Shown one piece after another: positions 32,719 through 44,425 of a DNA stretch of 64,000 bases. Positions within the stretch are counted from its first letter, which is position 1; every line of letters begins with the position of its first letter. The stretch is from Tupaia tana. Lineage: Eukaryota; Chordata; Mammalia; Scandentia; Tupaiidae. The notes below the pieces were generated by a model, which saw only the letters and a list, made by a program, of their open reading frames with translations, did no database searches and was not told the DNA's origin. Made by a program: the position numbers and the translations under genes. The DNA lies in contig JAKSZU010000004.1 of NCBI GenBank assembly GCA_026018925.1, forward strand, positions 16,522,095 through 16,586,094, read 5' to 3'.

Positions 32719-32899
32719 GGATGGCAGGTGGTATGGTGGTTACAGGTACTGGATTTCCCATAGCTAACCACAGTTCAAGTCCTGGACCCGGTGGCTTGCT
32801 TTTTCTCCCTTTCCCTTTTCTCTCTCTCTGGTCAAATTTTAAAAAATAATAATAATAACAAATAGAGTTAAATAAATAAATAATTATTTTTTTAAAAAG
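32719..32899 (+). mobile_element. SINE type B
   Basis: GGGATGGCAGGTGGTATGGTGG head, CTCTCTGGTCAAATTTTAAA end and a long AATAAATAAATAATT tail. Confidence 0.8.
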
Positions 32900-33098
32900 A
32901 AGAAATACAGAAAAGAAACAGGCTGATGGTCAACAGAGGTTTTTTTAAAAGTCAATAAATAAAAGTATGTTTGTATGTTAATAGCAATATTCCAGAGAAT
33001 GAAAAGTTGATGCAGTCCAAATTATTTTAGGTACATTTTTACAGCAGTTCGAACTAATTGTTTACACATATGAGGGGAGTCTTTAGAAATTTCATGGA

Positions 33099-33250
33099 GG
33101 AACCAGCAGTCACATGGTAGTTGAGATGCTGGACTCCCACACTATTGACCGCAGATTTCTCTTTCTCGCTCTCTTCCTCTCTCTTACTGTGTCTCTCTGG
33201 TGAGCATGTATGTCCTATAGCAAATAACATAAATAAATAATTTTTTAAAA
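33099..33250 (+). mobile_element. SINE type A-short in a mariner-like remnant
   Basis: Short copy with head ACCAGCAGTCACATGG and end CATGTATGTCCTATAGCAAAT. TSD AGAAATTTCATGGA at 33085-33098 and 33251-33264. Confidence 0.85.
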
Positions 33251-33293
33251 AGAAATTTCATGGAAAACACTATTATGGAAAAACTATACTCAG

Positions 33294-33295
<2 letters not shown>

Positions 33296-33333
<38 letters not shown>
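33296..33333. repeat. (TA)n microsatellite
   Basis: About 18 to 19 TA units, uninterrupted. Confidence 0.9.
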
Positions 33334-33336
<3 letters not shown>

Positions 33337-33404
33337 CAGTTATTTAATTAGGTTCTTGGCAAAAAAGCTAGAACACCAATTTGTGAAGATAAACTCCATT
33401 TTTT

Positions 33405-33633
33405 TTCAGAGGTTTTCACTATAGGGCGCGTGCGCTCGCCAGACAGACAGAGAGAGACAGAGAGACAGAAAGCGAGAAATCACCCCCCAGGGGGGATGGT
33501 CACGCCACAATCCCTTCTCCATTCTCTCAGGATCTTGGGCACGCACGCACACGCGCCCGGCGAGAGTTTTAAGCCACCACGGTCGACTACGTGGGAGTCC
33601 AGCGACATAGCCATTACGCTAACTGCTGGTTCC
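33405..33633 (-). mobile_element. SINE type A, young, with internal deletions
   Basis: CpG-rich (GGGCGCGTGCGCTCGCC) but lacking part of the B-box region (AGCCACCACGGTCGAC). CCATTTTTT lies at both ends (33396 and 33634). Confidence 0.85.
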
Positions 33634-33643
33634 CCATTTTTTT

Positions 33644-33722
33644 GTTTTTGGTGAGAGGTTTTCGCTATAGGGCGCGTGCGCTCGCCAGACAGAGAGAGAC
33701 AGAGAGACAGAAAGCGAGAAAT
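33644..33722 (-). mobile_element. SINE type A 3' half joined to RPL6
   Basis: CpG-rich tail half (TTTTCGCTATAGGGCGCGTG to ACAGAAAGCGAGAAAT) that stops abruptly at the 3' end of RPL6 coding sequence. No head and no obvious TSD of its own. Confidence 0.75.
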
Positions 33723-34575
<853 letters not shown>

Positions 34576-34581
34576 TTCCAA

Positions 34582-34670
34582 AACTTTTTTTCGACTTTTG
34601 CCACAGGGTACATGTGCTCGCCAGAGACAGACAGTGAGAGAGAAAGTGAGAAATCTTCCTTCAGGGGGAT
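34582..34670 (-). mobile_element. SINE fragment upstream of RPL6
   Basis: Tail half ACTTTTGCCACAGGGTACATG to AAATCTTCCTTCAGGGGG; it is cut where the next SINE begins in the opposite orientation. Confidence 0.65.
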
Positions 34671-34935
34671 TGGTGGCATGGTGGTTAAGGTGTTGGAGGC
34701 CCACATGGCTGATCATAGTTTGAGTCTGGGGTCCGGCAACTTGAAACTCACACGGGGTATGTGTGCCTGCGCCCAAATTCCCAAAAGGAGAATGACAGAG
34801 AAGGGATTGTAGTGTGGCCAGCCACGACCCTCCTCCCGGCAAGGTAATTTCCCACTTTTCCTCTCACTCTCTCTCTCTCTGCCTCTCTGGCAAGCACATA
34901 TACCTTATGGCAAAGACTCACCTCAAAAAAAAAAT
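34671..34935 (+). mobile_element. SINE type C
   Basis: ATTGGTGGCATGGTGGTTAAGG to ATACCTTATGGCAAAGACTC. It lacks the first bases of the head, meeting 34582-34670 head-on. Confidence 0.75.
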
Positions 34936-35009
34936 TAAGCATCTGTTTCCAGAATGTATAGACACCACACCCACACATTCACACACAAACCTGAGTATTA
35001 CATAATCAT

Positions 35010-35125
35010 ACTGATTCTAAGATCCTTGAGGACAGCTGTTGTGTCTTACTCATCTTTATAGTCCTAGCATCTAACACATATGTGGAACACAATCAGTACT
35101 CAATGAAGAAGATCTGCTGGATGAT
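35010..35125 (+). mobile_element. L2 3' end
   Basis: TAAGATCCTTGAGGACAGCT, GTGTCTTACTCATCTTTATA, GTCCTAGCATCTAACAC and CAGTACTCAATGAAGAA are the L2 terminus. Confidence 0.7.
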
Positions 35126-35349
35126 TATAATATATACTAAGGCAGATTTTTACAAAAGGACTCCTTAACTCCATTGGCTCCATGAGAAAGCAACTTAACA
35201 TTTCTATGCATATCCTTTTATAGCACAAAGTAACTCCCAGATTTCCCTGCCTACCCCATCTACCACATTAACATTCTAGGTCCTATACAACCCGCATTTC
35301 AATTCTTAACTATAAACCTAGCTGAATACTTTTAAAATTCTTACTGCCA

Positions 35350-36822
35350 TAAAATATAGTCCTTTTATTATAAATATTCTATGGTTTCCCATCTCCCAAC
35401 GGGCACAAAAGACATACTCTAGATAACAAATGACATCATATTTAATAAGAGTATTATCAGCTTCAAAAAGGGCTAAAAATTATACTTAAAAACCTAAATT
35501 TTGAAAGTGAGAAATCCTAATTCAAAACACGGCTAAACTTCTACATCAATACCAGAAATGTATTAATTCAAGAAACAACTTTCCTACAAAACTCCCCTCC
35601 AATTACCACAAAGGAAAAGAATAAAAAAAGATATATAATACACACATACACATACACGCACACATATATGTATTTCAACACTTGTCAACTTCACTTGTAA
35701 ATGTACAATCACCCATCATAGGAAAGGTTTGTGATTTGCAGAACTCAACTGTTCATTCAATCTGTTCTATTGTTAGTCAAGTGGTTTATACATACAGGAA
35801 AAAAAAAGAAGAAGAAGAAAGTCAAGCATATATAATATGGAAAGGAAAAAAACTGGTATAGAAGAAATCACCTCAATATCTTTTACTTTTCTCCTTTCTA
35901 AAAATCCCTTCTTATCCCACTTTTCTCAAACCCCCCCCCCCCCAAAAAAAAACAGGATCTTTGCCAAACTGCACAATAACCCTGAGGCCCCTCTCAAGCA
36001 TGCAAATGTAATTTCCTACCCAGACAACACACTCCCTTTTTAATGAACTCCAAAAACAATCTGTGAATGCCCACAGAAGAGAAAAGAGGAAAATTGCAAT
36101 GAAAGAAAATACAAACAGAGAGATGTGGGGGAGGGTCAAGATGAATATGGCAAGTCCAGAGTTTAAATAGACATAAAAGATAATGAAGGTGAAGGGATTG
36201 TAATCAAACAAAATGGTTTGCGGACTGTCATTTCATACAAATTGGAATCAGAGAAATATATGAATATTCACTCGAATAAAAATCATTCATTACAGGAATG
36301 GTCCTTCATGTGAAAGGATTCCTGTCAAGGCCCAATGTGGCTGTCATTCTTTGTTCTATTTGTAATTAAAAACAAAACAAAAAATTGTGTATAGACATAG
36401 AAAGGAAAAAATTATGTTGCATTTACAGGAACCTCTAAAGCCTCCAAGAGCAGGATCAAGTTTCTTCATGATACGACCAAACACTATGTCAAAATTAGGC
36501 ATTCAAAGAGTGTTAATAAATGGCAAGAGACACTTCAGTCAGTCACATGATTCAGGATCCCTCCAGATGCACATTATGATTCAGATTTGAACAGTAAACA
36601 GAGTAGGCCACAGGGTAGGGTGGGAGGACTTGAAGAAAAATACAATGCAGGAAAGGTCATCAAAATGAAAACCGTCTTCTTGCCTCACAATTTGAAGAGT
36701 TTTAGTGGGGAAAAAAAAGCTGTAAACCAATTTAGGCTGAAATAATTACAACATTTTACAATCTAACCTCTTAATGATGAATGCAATTCTTCTCCCCGCT
36801 TAAGGATCAAATTGGTTGGGCT
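35350..36822 (-). other. Possible 3' UTR, SINE-free
   Basis: About 1.5 kb with no SINE or recognised repeat, directly downstream (minus strand) of the candidate terminal exon at 36823-36947. An AATAAA reads on the minus strand near 35363-35368. Whether it is transcribed is inference from position and repeat depletion. Confidence 0.3.
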
Positions 36823-36947
36823 CTACACTTGTCTGGCACCATGCTGTGGGCTATTTCCTTTAATATATAACCAATCAAAGATGTATTCAGGCTTCTGTGA
36901 GATCCAAAGCTTTGTAACTGCATATTCTAGAGCATCATGAAGTTTCC
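36823..36947 (-). CDS. Candidate terminal coding exon of an unidentified gene
   Basis: The minus strand has a good 3' splice site, TTTGTCTGCTTCTTTTAG, followed by a phase-1 start and 40 codons, KLHDALEYAVTKLWISQKPE then YIFDWLYIKGNSPQHGARQV, and a TAG at 36825-36823. I do not recognise the protein; the segment has a weak look of a DPY30-type helical motif (hydrophobic helix, KP, hydrophobic helix, NSP). Upstream exons, if real, would lie at higher coordinates or beyond the window; none was found. The in-frame open stretch is about 58 codons, so chance is possible. Confidence 0.3.
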
Positions 36948-37449
36948 CTAAAAGAAGCAGACAAAGCCATACACAGTGATAGCCTCTCTTAGATAGCTAA
37001 TATTCAACGGTTCCTCAAAGGCAGACATTGAATCCTTTCATAATTTACACCAAATATAGACCTTTTTCTTATAGAGCCAGTCCTAAAATATTTATACTAA
37101 TTTTTTTGTCTTGATTTGTATCAACACATCACAAGATCTCAGCTGCTTATGAGACAAAAGAAAATACACTGTTCAAAATATGTAATCGTTACAAACACAG
37201 TAAAATAACCTACCATTAGTAACTGAAAACTAATACTCCTTTATCAAGCTTAATGATAAATGTCATCAGCATAAAATACAATATAGCATAAATCTTTACG
37301 GAATGACTATGCTCATATAAACACCATACCATTGTTAAATTTATAATTTATAGGTGAAAGTATTAATAGTTTTACACATTGGCACACATTACTTCGCAAC
37401 ATCTATATAAATAAGAGACTTAACATGTAATTGTTAAAACCTTTCTTTT

Positions 37450-37710
37450 GGGGGCCAGCAGATTGGTAGCAGTTACCTCACTTGACTACCACACAGCTAA
37501 CCATGGTTTGAGCCCCAGATCCAGTGACTTCAAAATAATGCCGGCTGGGTGTGCATGGATGCCCAAGATCCTGGGAGAAGAATGCAGCAGATTGTGGTGT
37601 GGCCATCCCCCCTGGAGGGTGATTTCTCACTGTCTGTCTCTCTGTCTCTTTCTTTCTCTCAGGTGAGTGCACACACCCTAAGGCAGAAACTCCTCCCCCC
37701 CATAAAAAAA
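37450..37710 (+). mobile_element. SINE type A/C
   Basis: GGGGGCCAGCAGATTGGTAGC head, ACCCTAAGGCAGAAACTCC end. Closes the 2.5 kb SINE-free interval. Confidence 0.8.
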
Positions 37711-37721
37711 TCTTTCTTTTT

Positions 37722-37912
37722 TTATTCATTTTTTAAAGGATTATTTTATTTACATTCATTTATTCTAATTTGACCAGAGAAGAACAGAGCAAGAAAGACA
37801 GAGAGAGGCCGAGAGGGAAAGTGAGAAAGCAAGCTGCCAGGTCCAGGACGTGAATTGCAGTTGGCTATGTGGGAGTCTGGAGCCCTTAACCACCACACCA
37901 CCTTCTGGCCCC
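37722..37912 (-). mobile_element. SINE type B
   Basis: TTAAAGGATTATTTTATTTAC tail, GCAAGCTGCCAGGTCCAGG, head ACCACCTTCTGGCCCC. Flanked by T-rich TTTTTATTC-like repeats. Confidence 0.8.
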
Positions 37913-37924
37913 TCCTTTTTATTC

Positions 37925-38140
37925 TTTTTAACTGCCAGAGGATGTGTGCAATTGCCAGAAAGAGAGAAAGAGAGAGAGAGCTAATCCCCTGATGGAGCAG
38001 AGCATGGTCATGTCATAATCCTCCTTCCTGTATTCATTCCTCCTATCAGTATTTTGGGTGCACAAAAACACTTAGCACTTGAATCACAGTCATCACATGG
38101 GATTTGGCTCCCCTAACCACTATGCCATGGGTATAGCTCA
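37925..38140 (-). mobile_element. Older SINE type C
   Basis: TTTAACTGCCAGAGGATGTG tail and CCCTAACCACTATGCCATGG head. Much diverged. Confidence 0.65.
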
Positions 38141-38157
38141 ACTATTAAGCCCTTTCT

Positions 38158-38335
38158 AGGGGCAGACATGTGAAGTAGTGGTTGGGGGCTGGACTTCAAC
38201 ATGGTCAACTGTAGTTTGAGTCCCAGACCTGATGGTTTGCTTTCTCACTTTCCCTTTCTCTCTTTAGTCAAATTAAAAAATAAATACTAATAACAAAATT
38301 AAACAAATAATACTTTAAAAATAAATTAATTAATT
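38158..38335 (+). mobile_element. SINE type B
   Basis: GGGGCAGACATGTGAAGTAG head, TTTAGTCAAATTAAAAAAT end. Confidence 0.75.
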
Positions 38336-38672
38336 AAAGTGAAAAACAAAAAAAACTTTTTTGCATGACCCCAAATACTGTAAGGTCAAAAGATATATGA
38401 TAAACAGCTAAAGAACTTCTAAATAAATGAGGGGAAATAATACAATAAAAACTAAAGGTCCTTTAAAAATTGAGAGGAAAACAAAATCCCTCTAAAATTT
38501 CAAGCAAAAAACTCCCACAAGTCCTTTTCAATAATAAGGGGGGAAAATGGGAAAGGTCATGAACAATTTACAAAGATACAAAAATGCATTCAATTTTTAA
38601 ATGGTTCTTAAACACATGCAGTGATGTTCACCTTCACTCATAAAAGAAAATGTAAATTAAAATGATTGTGAA

Positions 38673-38874
38673 CGGGGACCAGCAGGTGGCATAGTGATTA
38701 AGGTGCTGGACACTCCCAGCACTTTATGGTCAACCATGGCTGACCACAGTTCAAGTCCTGGACCTAGTGGCTTGCTTTCTCACTTTCCCTCTCTCTTTCT
38801 CTCTCTCTTTGTGTCTCTTTCTGGTCAAATGAAAATAAATAAATGAATAAATAAAATTAAATAATTATTTTTAA
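38673..38874 (+). mobile_element. SINE type B with internal duplication
   Basis: GGGGACCAGCAGGTGGCATAG head; between A and B boxes there is extra sequence with GTCAACCATGGCTGACCAC, an apparent small local duplication. Confidence 0.8.
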
Positions 38875-39057
38875 AAATTATTCTGAGTAAATATCAGATT
38901 AGCAAAAATGAGAAAGTATAATGATTCATTCTCTTGATAAATTTATGTGGAACTAGGCATTCTCTTATGTTGCTGCTGGGAAAGCAAATTAGTATAACTC
39001 TTTCAAGAGCGGACTCTGACAATACTTAACAAAGCTATACATTCAGTTCTGTCCTTT

Positions 39058-39309
39058 TTTTTTTTTTTTTTGAGAGGTTTTTGCTATAGGGCATGTGCGC
39101 TCACCAGAGACAGAGAGACAGAAAGCGAGAAATCATCCCCCGGGGGGATGGCCACGCTGCAATCCCTTCTCCTCCATTCTCCTCTCGGGATCTTGTGCAC
39201 GCACGCACACGTGCCTGGCATGAGTTTAAGCAACTGGGTCCAGGACTCAAACTGCAGTCAACTACGTGGGAATTCAGCGACATAGCCATTACGCTAACTG
39301 CTGGTCCCT
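39058..39309 (-). mobile_element. SINE type A
   Basis: TSD AGTTCTGTCCTTT (39045-39057) and AGTTTTGTCCTTT (39310-39322) in the L1 remnant. Confidence 0.9.
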
Positions 39310-39787
39310 AGTTTTGTCCTTTGAGTTAGCAATCCCACTTATATATATATATCCTGCAACAATGCCAAAATACTCAAGCAGGGTTATTCATTGCATAAAA
39401 ATATTTGAAACTACCTAAATACAGGAGACTGGTTGAATAAACAATATAGTGCATATACATACACACAATGAGGTACTATGTAGCTGGGTTTATTTTGTAA
39501 TTTCTATTAACTGATATAGAATGATTTCCAGAAAATATTGTTACATTGAAAAAAGGAAATAGCAAAAGAGTATATAAAGTATGCTACTTTTTGTGTGAGA
39601 AGGAGGGGTAATAAAAACACAACATATATCTGATTGTTTTCGCAAAAAGATGTAAAGGAAGAATAAATCAGAAACCCAGGAAATTGGTTACCTACAATGG
39701 TAGAGGGATGGGATGGAAGGGACAGAGGAGAGAACAACACCTCTCTTTTTTTTTTAATGCTCTGCCTACTCAAAAAATACAATTAAG

Positions 39788-39967
39788 GGGGCCAGCAGCT
39801 GGCATGGTAGTTAAGGGCATCAAACTCCCAAATGGCCAACTGCGGTTCAAGTCCCAGACCTGGTGGCTTGTTTTCTTACTTTCCCTCTCTCTCTGTTCCT
39901 CTCTGGTCAAATTAAAAATAAATAAATAAATAAATAAATAGGGTTAAATAAAATAATTACTTTAAAA
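39788..39967 (+). mobile_element. SINE type B
   Basis: GGGGCCAGCAGCTGGCATGG to AAATAATTACTTTAAAA; ATACAATTAAG before and ATATAATTAAG after mark the target. Confidence 0.85.
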
Positions 39968-39997
39968 AAATATAATTAAGTTAATGAAGATCAGGGG

Positions 39998-40362
39998 ACA
40001 GTGTGTCCCAGACTGAATGTGTTCTTCCAAATTCATATGCTGAAATCCTGACCCCTAAAGTGATGATATTATGAGATAGAGGCCCCTGAGAAGGGATTAG
40101 GTCATGAGGGTAGCATCCTCATAAACAGGATTAGTGCCCTTCTAAAAGAGACCCCAGAAGGCCCACTCATCTTTTCTGCCATGTGAGAACGTATCCAAAA
40201 AACTGACATCTATGAAGTAAGAAGTAGCCTCTCGCTAGATACTGAATCTACCTGGTTCCTTGATCTTGGTTTTCTCAGCCTCCAGAACTGTGAGAAATAA
40301 ATGTTGTGTAGGCCACCCAGTCTGTGAGTTTTATTACAGTAGATCCAAAAGATTAAGACTGG
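39998..40362 (+). mobile_element. MaLR-type solo LTR (MST/MLT1-like fossil)
   Basis: Recognised from AAATTCATATGCTGAAATCC, GGATTAGGTCATGAGGGTAG, ATTAGTGCCCTTCTAAAAGA, CTTGATCTTGGTTTTCTCAG and CCTCCAGAACTGTGAGAAAT. A single old LTR of the non-autonomous ERVL-MaLR group, without internal region here; age is consistent with early placental mammals. Confidence 0.85.
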
Positions 40363-40650
40363 AAGAAATTATAAAATTAAATCAAACAGGAACAAATGAA
40401 CACAACAATATTTCAAAGGAATAATAAAACTACATCTTAGAAAATTTCCTCATGCCACTTTCCAGGCAATCCACACTCTCACTTGCTTCAGCAACAACCA
40501 CTATTCTGATTTTTTTCCTACTTTGCTCATTTTAGAACTTCATATGAATAGACCCATATTGTACATGTTTGTTCGAGGAAGGCTTCTTTTACTGAATGTA
40601 ATATTTTTGATATTCGTCCATGTTATATATAATATTAGCTGATTCTTTTT

Positions 40651-40894
40651 TTTTTTTTTTAAAGAGATTTTTACTATAGGGTACATGTGCTCGCCAGAGA
40701 AACAGAAAGCAAGAAATCACCTCCCAGGGGCCATGGTCATGCAGTAATCCCTTCTCCTCCATTCTTCTCTTGGGATTTCTGGGCACACAAGCACATGCCA
40801 GGTGTGAGTTTTAAGCCTCCATGTCTGGGACTCAAACTGCAGTCAACTATGTGGGAGTTCAACTATGTAACCATTATGCCATCTGCTGGTCCCA
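40651..40894 (-). mobile_element. SINE type A
   Basis: Reverse copy between AGCTGATTCTTTT and AGCAGATTCCTTT, the duplicated L1 target. Confidence 0.85.
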
Positions 40895-40907
40895 AGCAGA
40901 TTCCTTT

Positions 40908-41100
40908 TTATAAAGAATTATTTATATAATTTTATTACTACTATTATTTTAAAATTTGAAATAGGGCACATGTGCTCACCACAGACAGACAGACAGACAG
41001 AGAGGGAAAGTGAAAATGCAAGCTGCCAGGTTCTGGACTTGAATCCTAGTCAGCGATGTGGGAGCCCAGCGCCTCAACCATCACACTACCAGCCGGGTCC
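40908..41100 (-). mobile_element. SINE type B/A-short
   Basis: Tail TATAAAGAATTATTTATATA, then ATAGGGCACATGTGCTCACC as in type A and a short body, head CACTACCAGCCGGGTCC. Confidence 0.75.
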
Positions 41101-41309
41101 AGCTTGTTCCTTTATAATTGCTAATTAGTGGCCAATCATATGGATCTATTATGGTTTAGTTATTACTCCTTTGATATTTCATCCTATTGATGGTTTTTCT
41201 AGTTTTATGCCATTATACATTTTTTTGTGTGTGAGTCTAGACACATTTTTATTCTCTTGGTATACATAGAGTAGAAGTGCTGGGTCATAAGTAGGTATAC
41301 ATGTAGTTT

Positions 41310-41500
41310 GTTTTGTTTTTGTTTTTAAAGAATTATTTAATTTTATTTATTCATTTATTTATTTTAATTTGACCAGAGAGAGACACACACAGAGAGCGAG
41401 AGAGGGAAAATGAGAAAGCAAGCCACCAGGTCAGGAATAGAACCATGGTCTGCCATGTGGAAGCGTCCAGCGCCTTAACCACAACGCCACCTGCTGGTCC
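41310..41500 (-). mobile_element. SINE type B
   Basis: TTTAAAGAATTATTTAATTT tail to CGCCACCTGCTGGTCCCC. It adjoins a type C copy in the same orientation; ACATGTAGTTT and ACATGTAATTT flank the pair. Confidence 0.8.
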
Positions 41501-41737
41501 CCATTTTTTTTTTTTAAAGGTTTCTGTCATAGGACATGAGCACGTGCTGAAGAGACAGAGAGAGGGCAAGTGAGAAATCACCCTCCGGTGGTATGACCAT
41601 GCAGCAATTCCTTCTTCATTCTCCTCGGGGTTTGGGGCACACATGCACATATGCCTAGCATGAGTTTCAAGCCACTGAGTGCATGACTTGACATGGTTGG
41701 CCATATACCTAAACCACCACACTACCTGCTGGTCCCA
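41501..41737 (-). mobile_element. SINE type C
   Basis: TTTTAAAGGTTTCTGTCATAGG tail to CACACTACCTGCTGGTCCC. Its T-rich tail directly follows the head of 41310-41500. Confidence 0.75.
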
Positions 41738-41769
41738 CATGTAATTTTATAAGAAACAGTCATACCACT

Positions 41770-41960
41770 ATCTTTTTTATGTTTAAAGAATTATTTTATT
41801 TAACTTTATTTCTTTATTTTAATTTGACCAGAGAGGGACAGAGTGAGAGAGCGAGCACAGGAAAGTTAGAAAGCAACCCACCAGGTACAGGACTCAAACC
41901 ACAGTCAGCCATGTGGGAGTCCAGCGACTTCAACTACCACGCCACCTACCGATCCCAAAG
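41770..41960 (-). mobile_element. SINE type B
   Basis: TSD AACAGTCATACCACT upstream and AACAGTCATACTACT downstream (41755 and 41961). Confidence 0.9.
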
Positions 41961-42112
41961 AACAGTCATACTACTTTCTAAAGTGTTTTGTACCATTTCC
42001 AACATGGTATGGGAAGAGAGGTCTAGTTGCTCCACATTGTCTTCACATTTGGTGTTGTCATCTCTGTGTTATTCTTACAATTCGCTGAATGTTTAAAATT
42101 ATTTTAAAATTA

Positions 42113-42345
42113 TGGGATCAGCAGATGGCGTAATGGTTACATTGCTGGACTCCCACATAGTTGGCTGTGGTTCGAGTACCAGACCCGGTGACTTAAACTC
42201 ATGCCAGGCACATGTGCGTGCATGCCAAGATCCCAAAAGGAGAATGAAGAAGGGATTGTGGCATGATTTCTTGCTCTCACTCTCTCTGTCTCTGTCTCTC
42301 TCTCTCCAGCAAATGCATGCTCCCTCTAGCAAAAAGTCTCTTTTA
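42113..42345 (+). mobile_element. SINE type A, first of tandem pair
   Basis: GGGATCAGCAGATGGCGTAATGG head; the palindromic body block is deleted (GGCATGATTTCTTGC). Confidence 0.85.
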
Positions 42346-42356
42346 ACAATATATAC

Positions 42357-42638
42357 AGGGAACCAGCAGTTAGCGTAATGGCTATGTCGCTGGACTCCCA
42401 CATAGTCGACCGCGGTTCACGTCCCAGACCTGGTGGCTTAAAACTCACGCCGGGCGTGTGTGCATGCGTGCCCAAGATCCCGAGAGGAGAATGGAGGAGA
42501 AGGGATTGCGGCGTGACCATCCCCCCTGGGGGGTGATTTCTCGCTTTCTGTCTCTATGTCTCTCTCTGTCTGTCTGGCGAGCGCACGCGCCCTATAGCAA
42601 AAACCTCTCCAAAAAAAAAAAAAAAAAATATATATATA
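42357..42638 (+). mobile_element. SINE type A, young, second of tandem pair
   Basis: GGAACCAGCAGTTAGCGTAATGG with most CpG intact, end GCGCACGCGCCCTATAGC. Its tail runs into a TA-rich stretch that echoes ATATATACA in front. Confidence 0.9.
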
Positions 42639-42689
42639 CATATATATTGTTAAAAGATAGTTAAAATAGTATTTATTTGTGTCAATTCC

Positions 42690-42790
42690 ATCCTTACAGA
42701 TATGCTATTATTATTCTCATTTTACAGCAACTTATCCAAGGTCACATAGATTAGATAACCATCGGCATTATCCCGATTGATCCCTCTACT
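42690..42790 (-). mobile_element. MIR SINE core
   Basis: CCATCCTTACAGATATGCTA, TTATTCTCATTTTACAGCAA and TTATCCAAGGTCACATAG are the reversed MIR core. Confidence 0.75.
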
Positions 42791-42811
42791 TCATCAACCG
42801 AAAATGTTGTA

Positions 42812-43077
42812 AGGGGGGCCAGAAGGTGGTGTGGTGGTGAAGTCTCTCGACTCCCACATAACCAACTGTAGTTTGAGTCTCTGACCTGACAGCTTAAAAA
42901 TCATGCTGGGTACATGTGTGTGCATGCCCTAAATCCCAGGAGAATGGAGGAGAAAAGATGGCAGCATGGCCATCCCCCTGCCCCCGGGGGTAATTTCTCA
43001 CTTTCCCTTTCACTGTCTGTCTGTCTCTGGAGAGCACGTACACCTTATGGCAAAAACTTTAAATTAAAAAATAATAA
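42812..43077 (+). mobile_element. SINE type C
   Basis: GGGGGGCCAGAAGGTGGTGTGG head, ATCCCCCTGCCCCCGGGGGT palindrome block, end TACACCTTATGGCAAAAAC. Confidence 0.8.
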
Positions 43078-43179
43078 ATATGTTATAATGACCCACAACC
43101 TTCTACTCTATCATAAGTCAATGACTATGTTGGTTGTCTTCAGTCACATGAAAAAAAAAATGTCAAAAACCTGCCTCTA

Positions 43180-44425
43180 AATTTTTTAACTTTCATATGT
43201 CTGATGATCTTATCCTACACTTCATTTCAGCTACACACTTCCTTAGTCACACCTTGGATTTTAGTGTCACTTAAATTGTTTCACCTTTGAAATCACTAAG
43301 TTCTTCATTCCACCTTCCTTCTGGGATGCTCACTCCATTCTAGTTGCTTTTCCATCTCACTTGGACCACTAATCTATTAACTAATCTATCAATTTATTTC
43401 TACCTATTCTTCACTCCTCTTGTAGGTGCCTAGCAAATAGTCATTTAACAAATAATAATAAATGAAATTACGATTATCATCCAGCTTAGATTCCATTTTC
43501 TATTATTTGAATTACTTTCTTGTCTATATCCTAAAACCTGTTACTCAACTACCTTTATTTGACAAACACCTGACAAAACCTTAATCCCACAATTATTCAC
43601 CTTTCCTTATGTCTGCACTCAGACTGACAGACACTGTTGAAAACACACACAATTAGTCTAACTCATGCAACTGAAAATTCAGGTTCACCAATTTTATTTG
43701 GGCATACAATAGGTGTCAGGCATTCTTGTGTTTTTTTCATCGGCTTGGTCTTCATTCTCGAAAATAGCTACATCAAACCTGTTGCGCCCTTTCTTTTCTC
43801 CACTTGTTATCCCCATCTGAATGCCTCATACATATTTAAAATTCAACATATGGAAAACTGAATTCAACTTCTTTTCTACCTAATGCTACTTCAACCATCC
43901 AAATGTTGCACATTCATTCCCCTTTGCCAGGCCACTCACCTTGAAAAATGGCAACACCACCAAGCCAAAAATTTGATAATTATCCTTGTCTCCAACTGCT
44001 ACATCACCAGTCTCCCTACCAATACTTAATCAATTATCAAGTTATGTTGACTATTTCCTATATATGCCTAGAACTGAGCCACTTTTTAATTGGTACCACT
44101 GGCCTGGATTGACATTATTTTCTTATAAGTTTCAAAACCTACTCTTCCTGTCTCCACTCTAATTCTAATCCCTTCTTCAAACTACAGTTACCTTTCTAAA
44201 GGGCTTAAGACTTGTATTATGCCCTCATTGATCTGACCCTAGTCAAACTTTACTAAATTTCAGTCTGAAATGTGTCACTCTCTCACCCATAAGATTTTAC
44301 GTAAGATGGCTTCTCTCTCTAATATACTTTCTCTATACCTCTTAACTTGGCTAACCTCACTCAAATATTGGGCCTCAAATTAAACATCACTTACCTTACC
44401 TATTTCCTAGAATAGGTAAGAAACC
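43180..44425 (+). mobile_element. L2-type LINE, long diverged segment
   Basis: CCTTGTCTCCAACTGCTACA, GTTATGTTGACTATTTCCTA, CTGGCCTGGATTGACATTAT, CTTCAAACTACAGTTACCTT, CTAAAGGGCTTAAGACTTG and CTCATTGATCTGACCC match the L2 order at low identity. SINE-free for 1.9 kb. No coding frame. Confidence 0.55.

Larger units (their letters stand above)
38385..39990 (+). mobile_element. LINE-1 (L1M-type) ORF2 end and 3' UTR
   Basis: GTGATGTTCACCTTCACTCA, AATATCAGATTAGCAAAAAT, TTAGCAATCCCACTTATA, AATGAGGTACTATGTAGCTG and AATTGGTTACCTACAATGG are degraded L1M landmarks in order. Three SINEs lie inside. Confidence 0.6.
40440..41320 (-). mobile_element. L1M 3' UTR, inverted
   Basis: AGAACTTCATATGAATAGAC, GGCTTCTTTTACTGAATGTA and TCGTCCATGTTATATATAA, resuming after SINEs with TTCCTTTATAATTGC, GGATCTATTATGGTTTAGT and GTAGAAGTGCTGGGTCATAA, are the reverse complement of the common L1M end. 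Confidence 0.7.
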
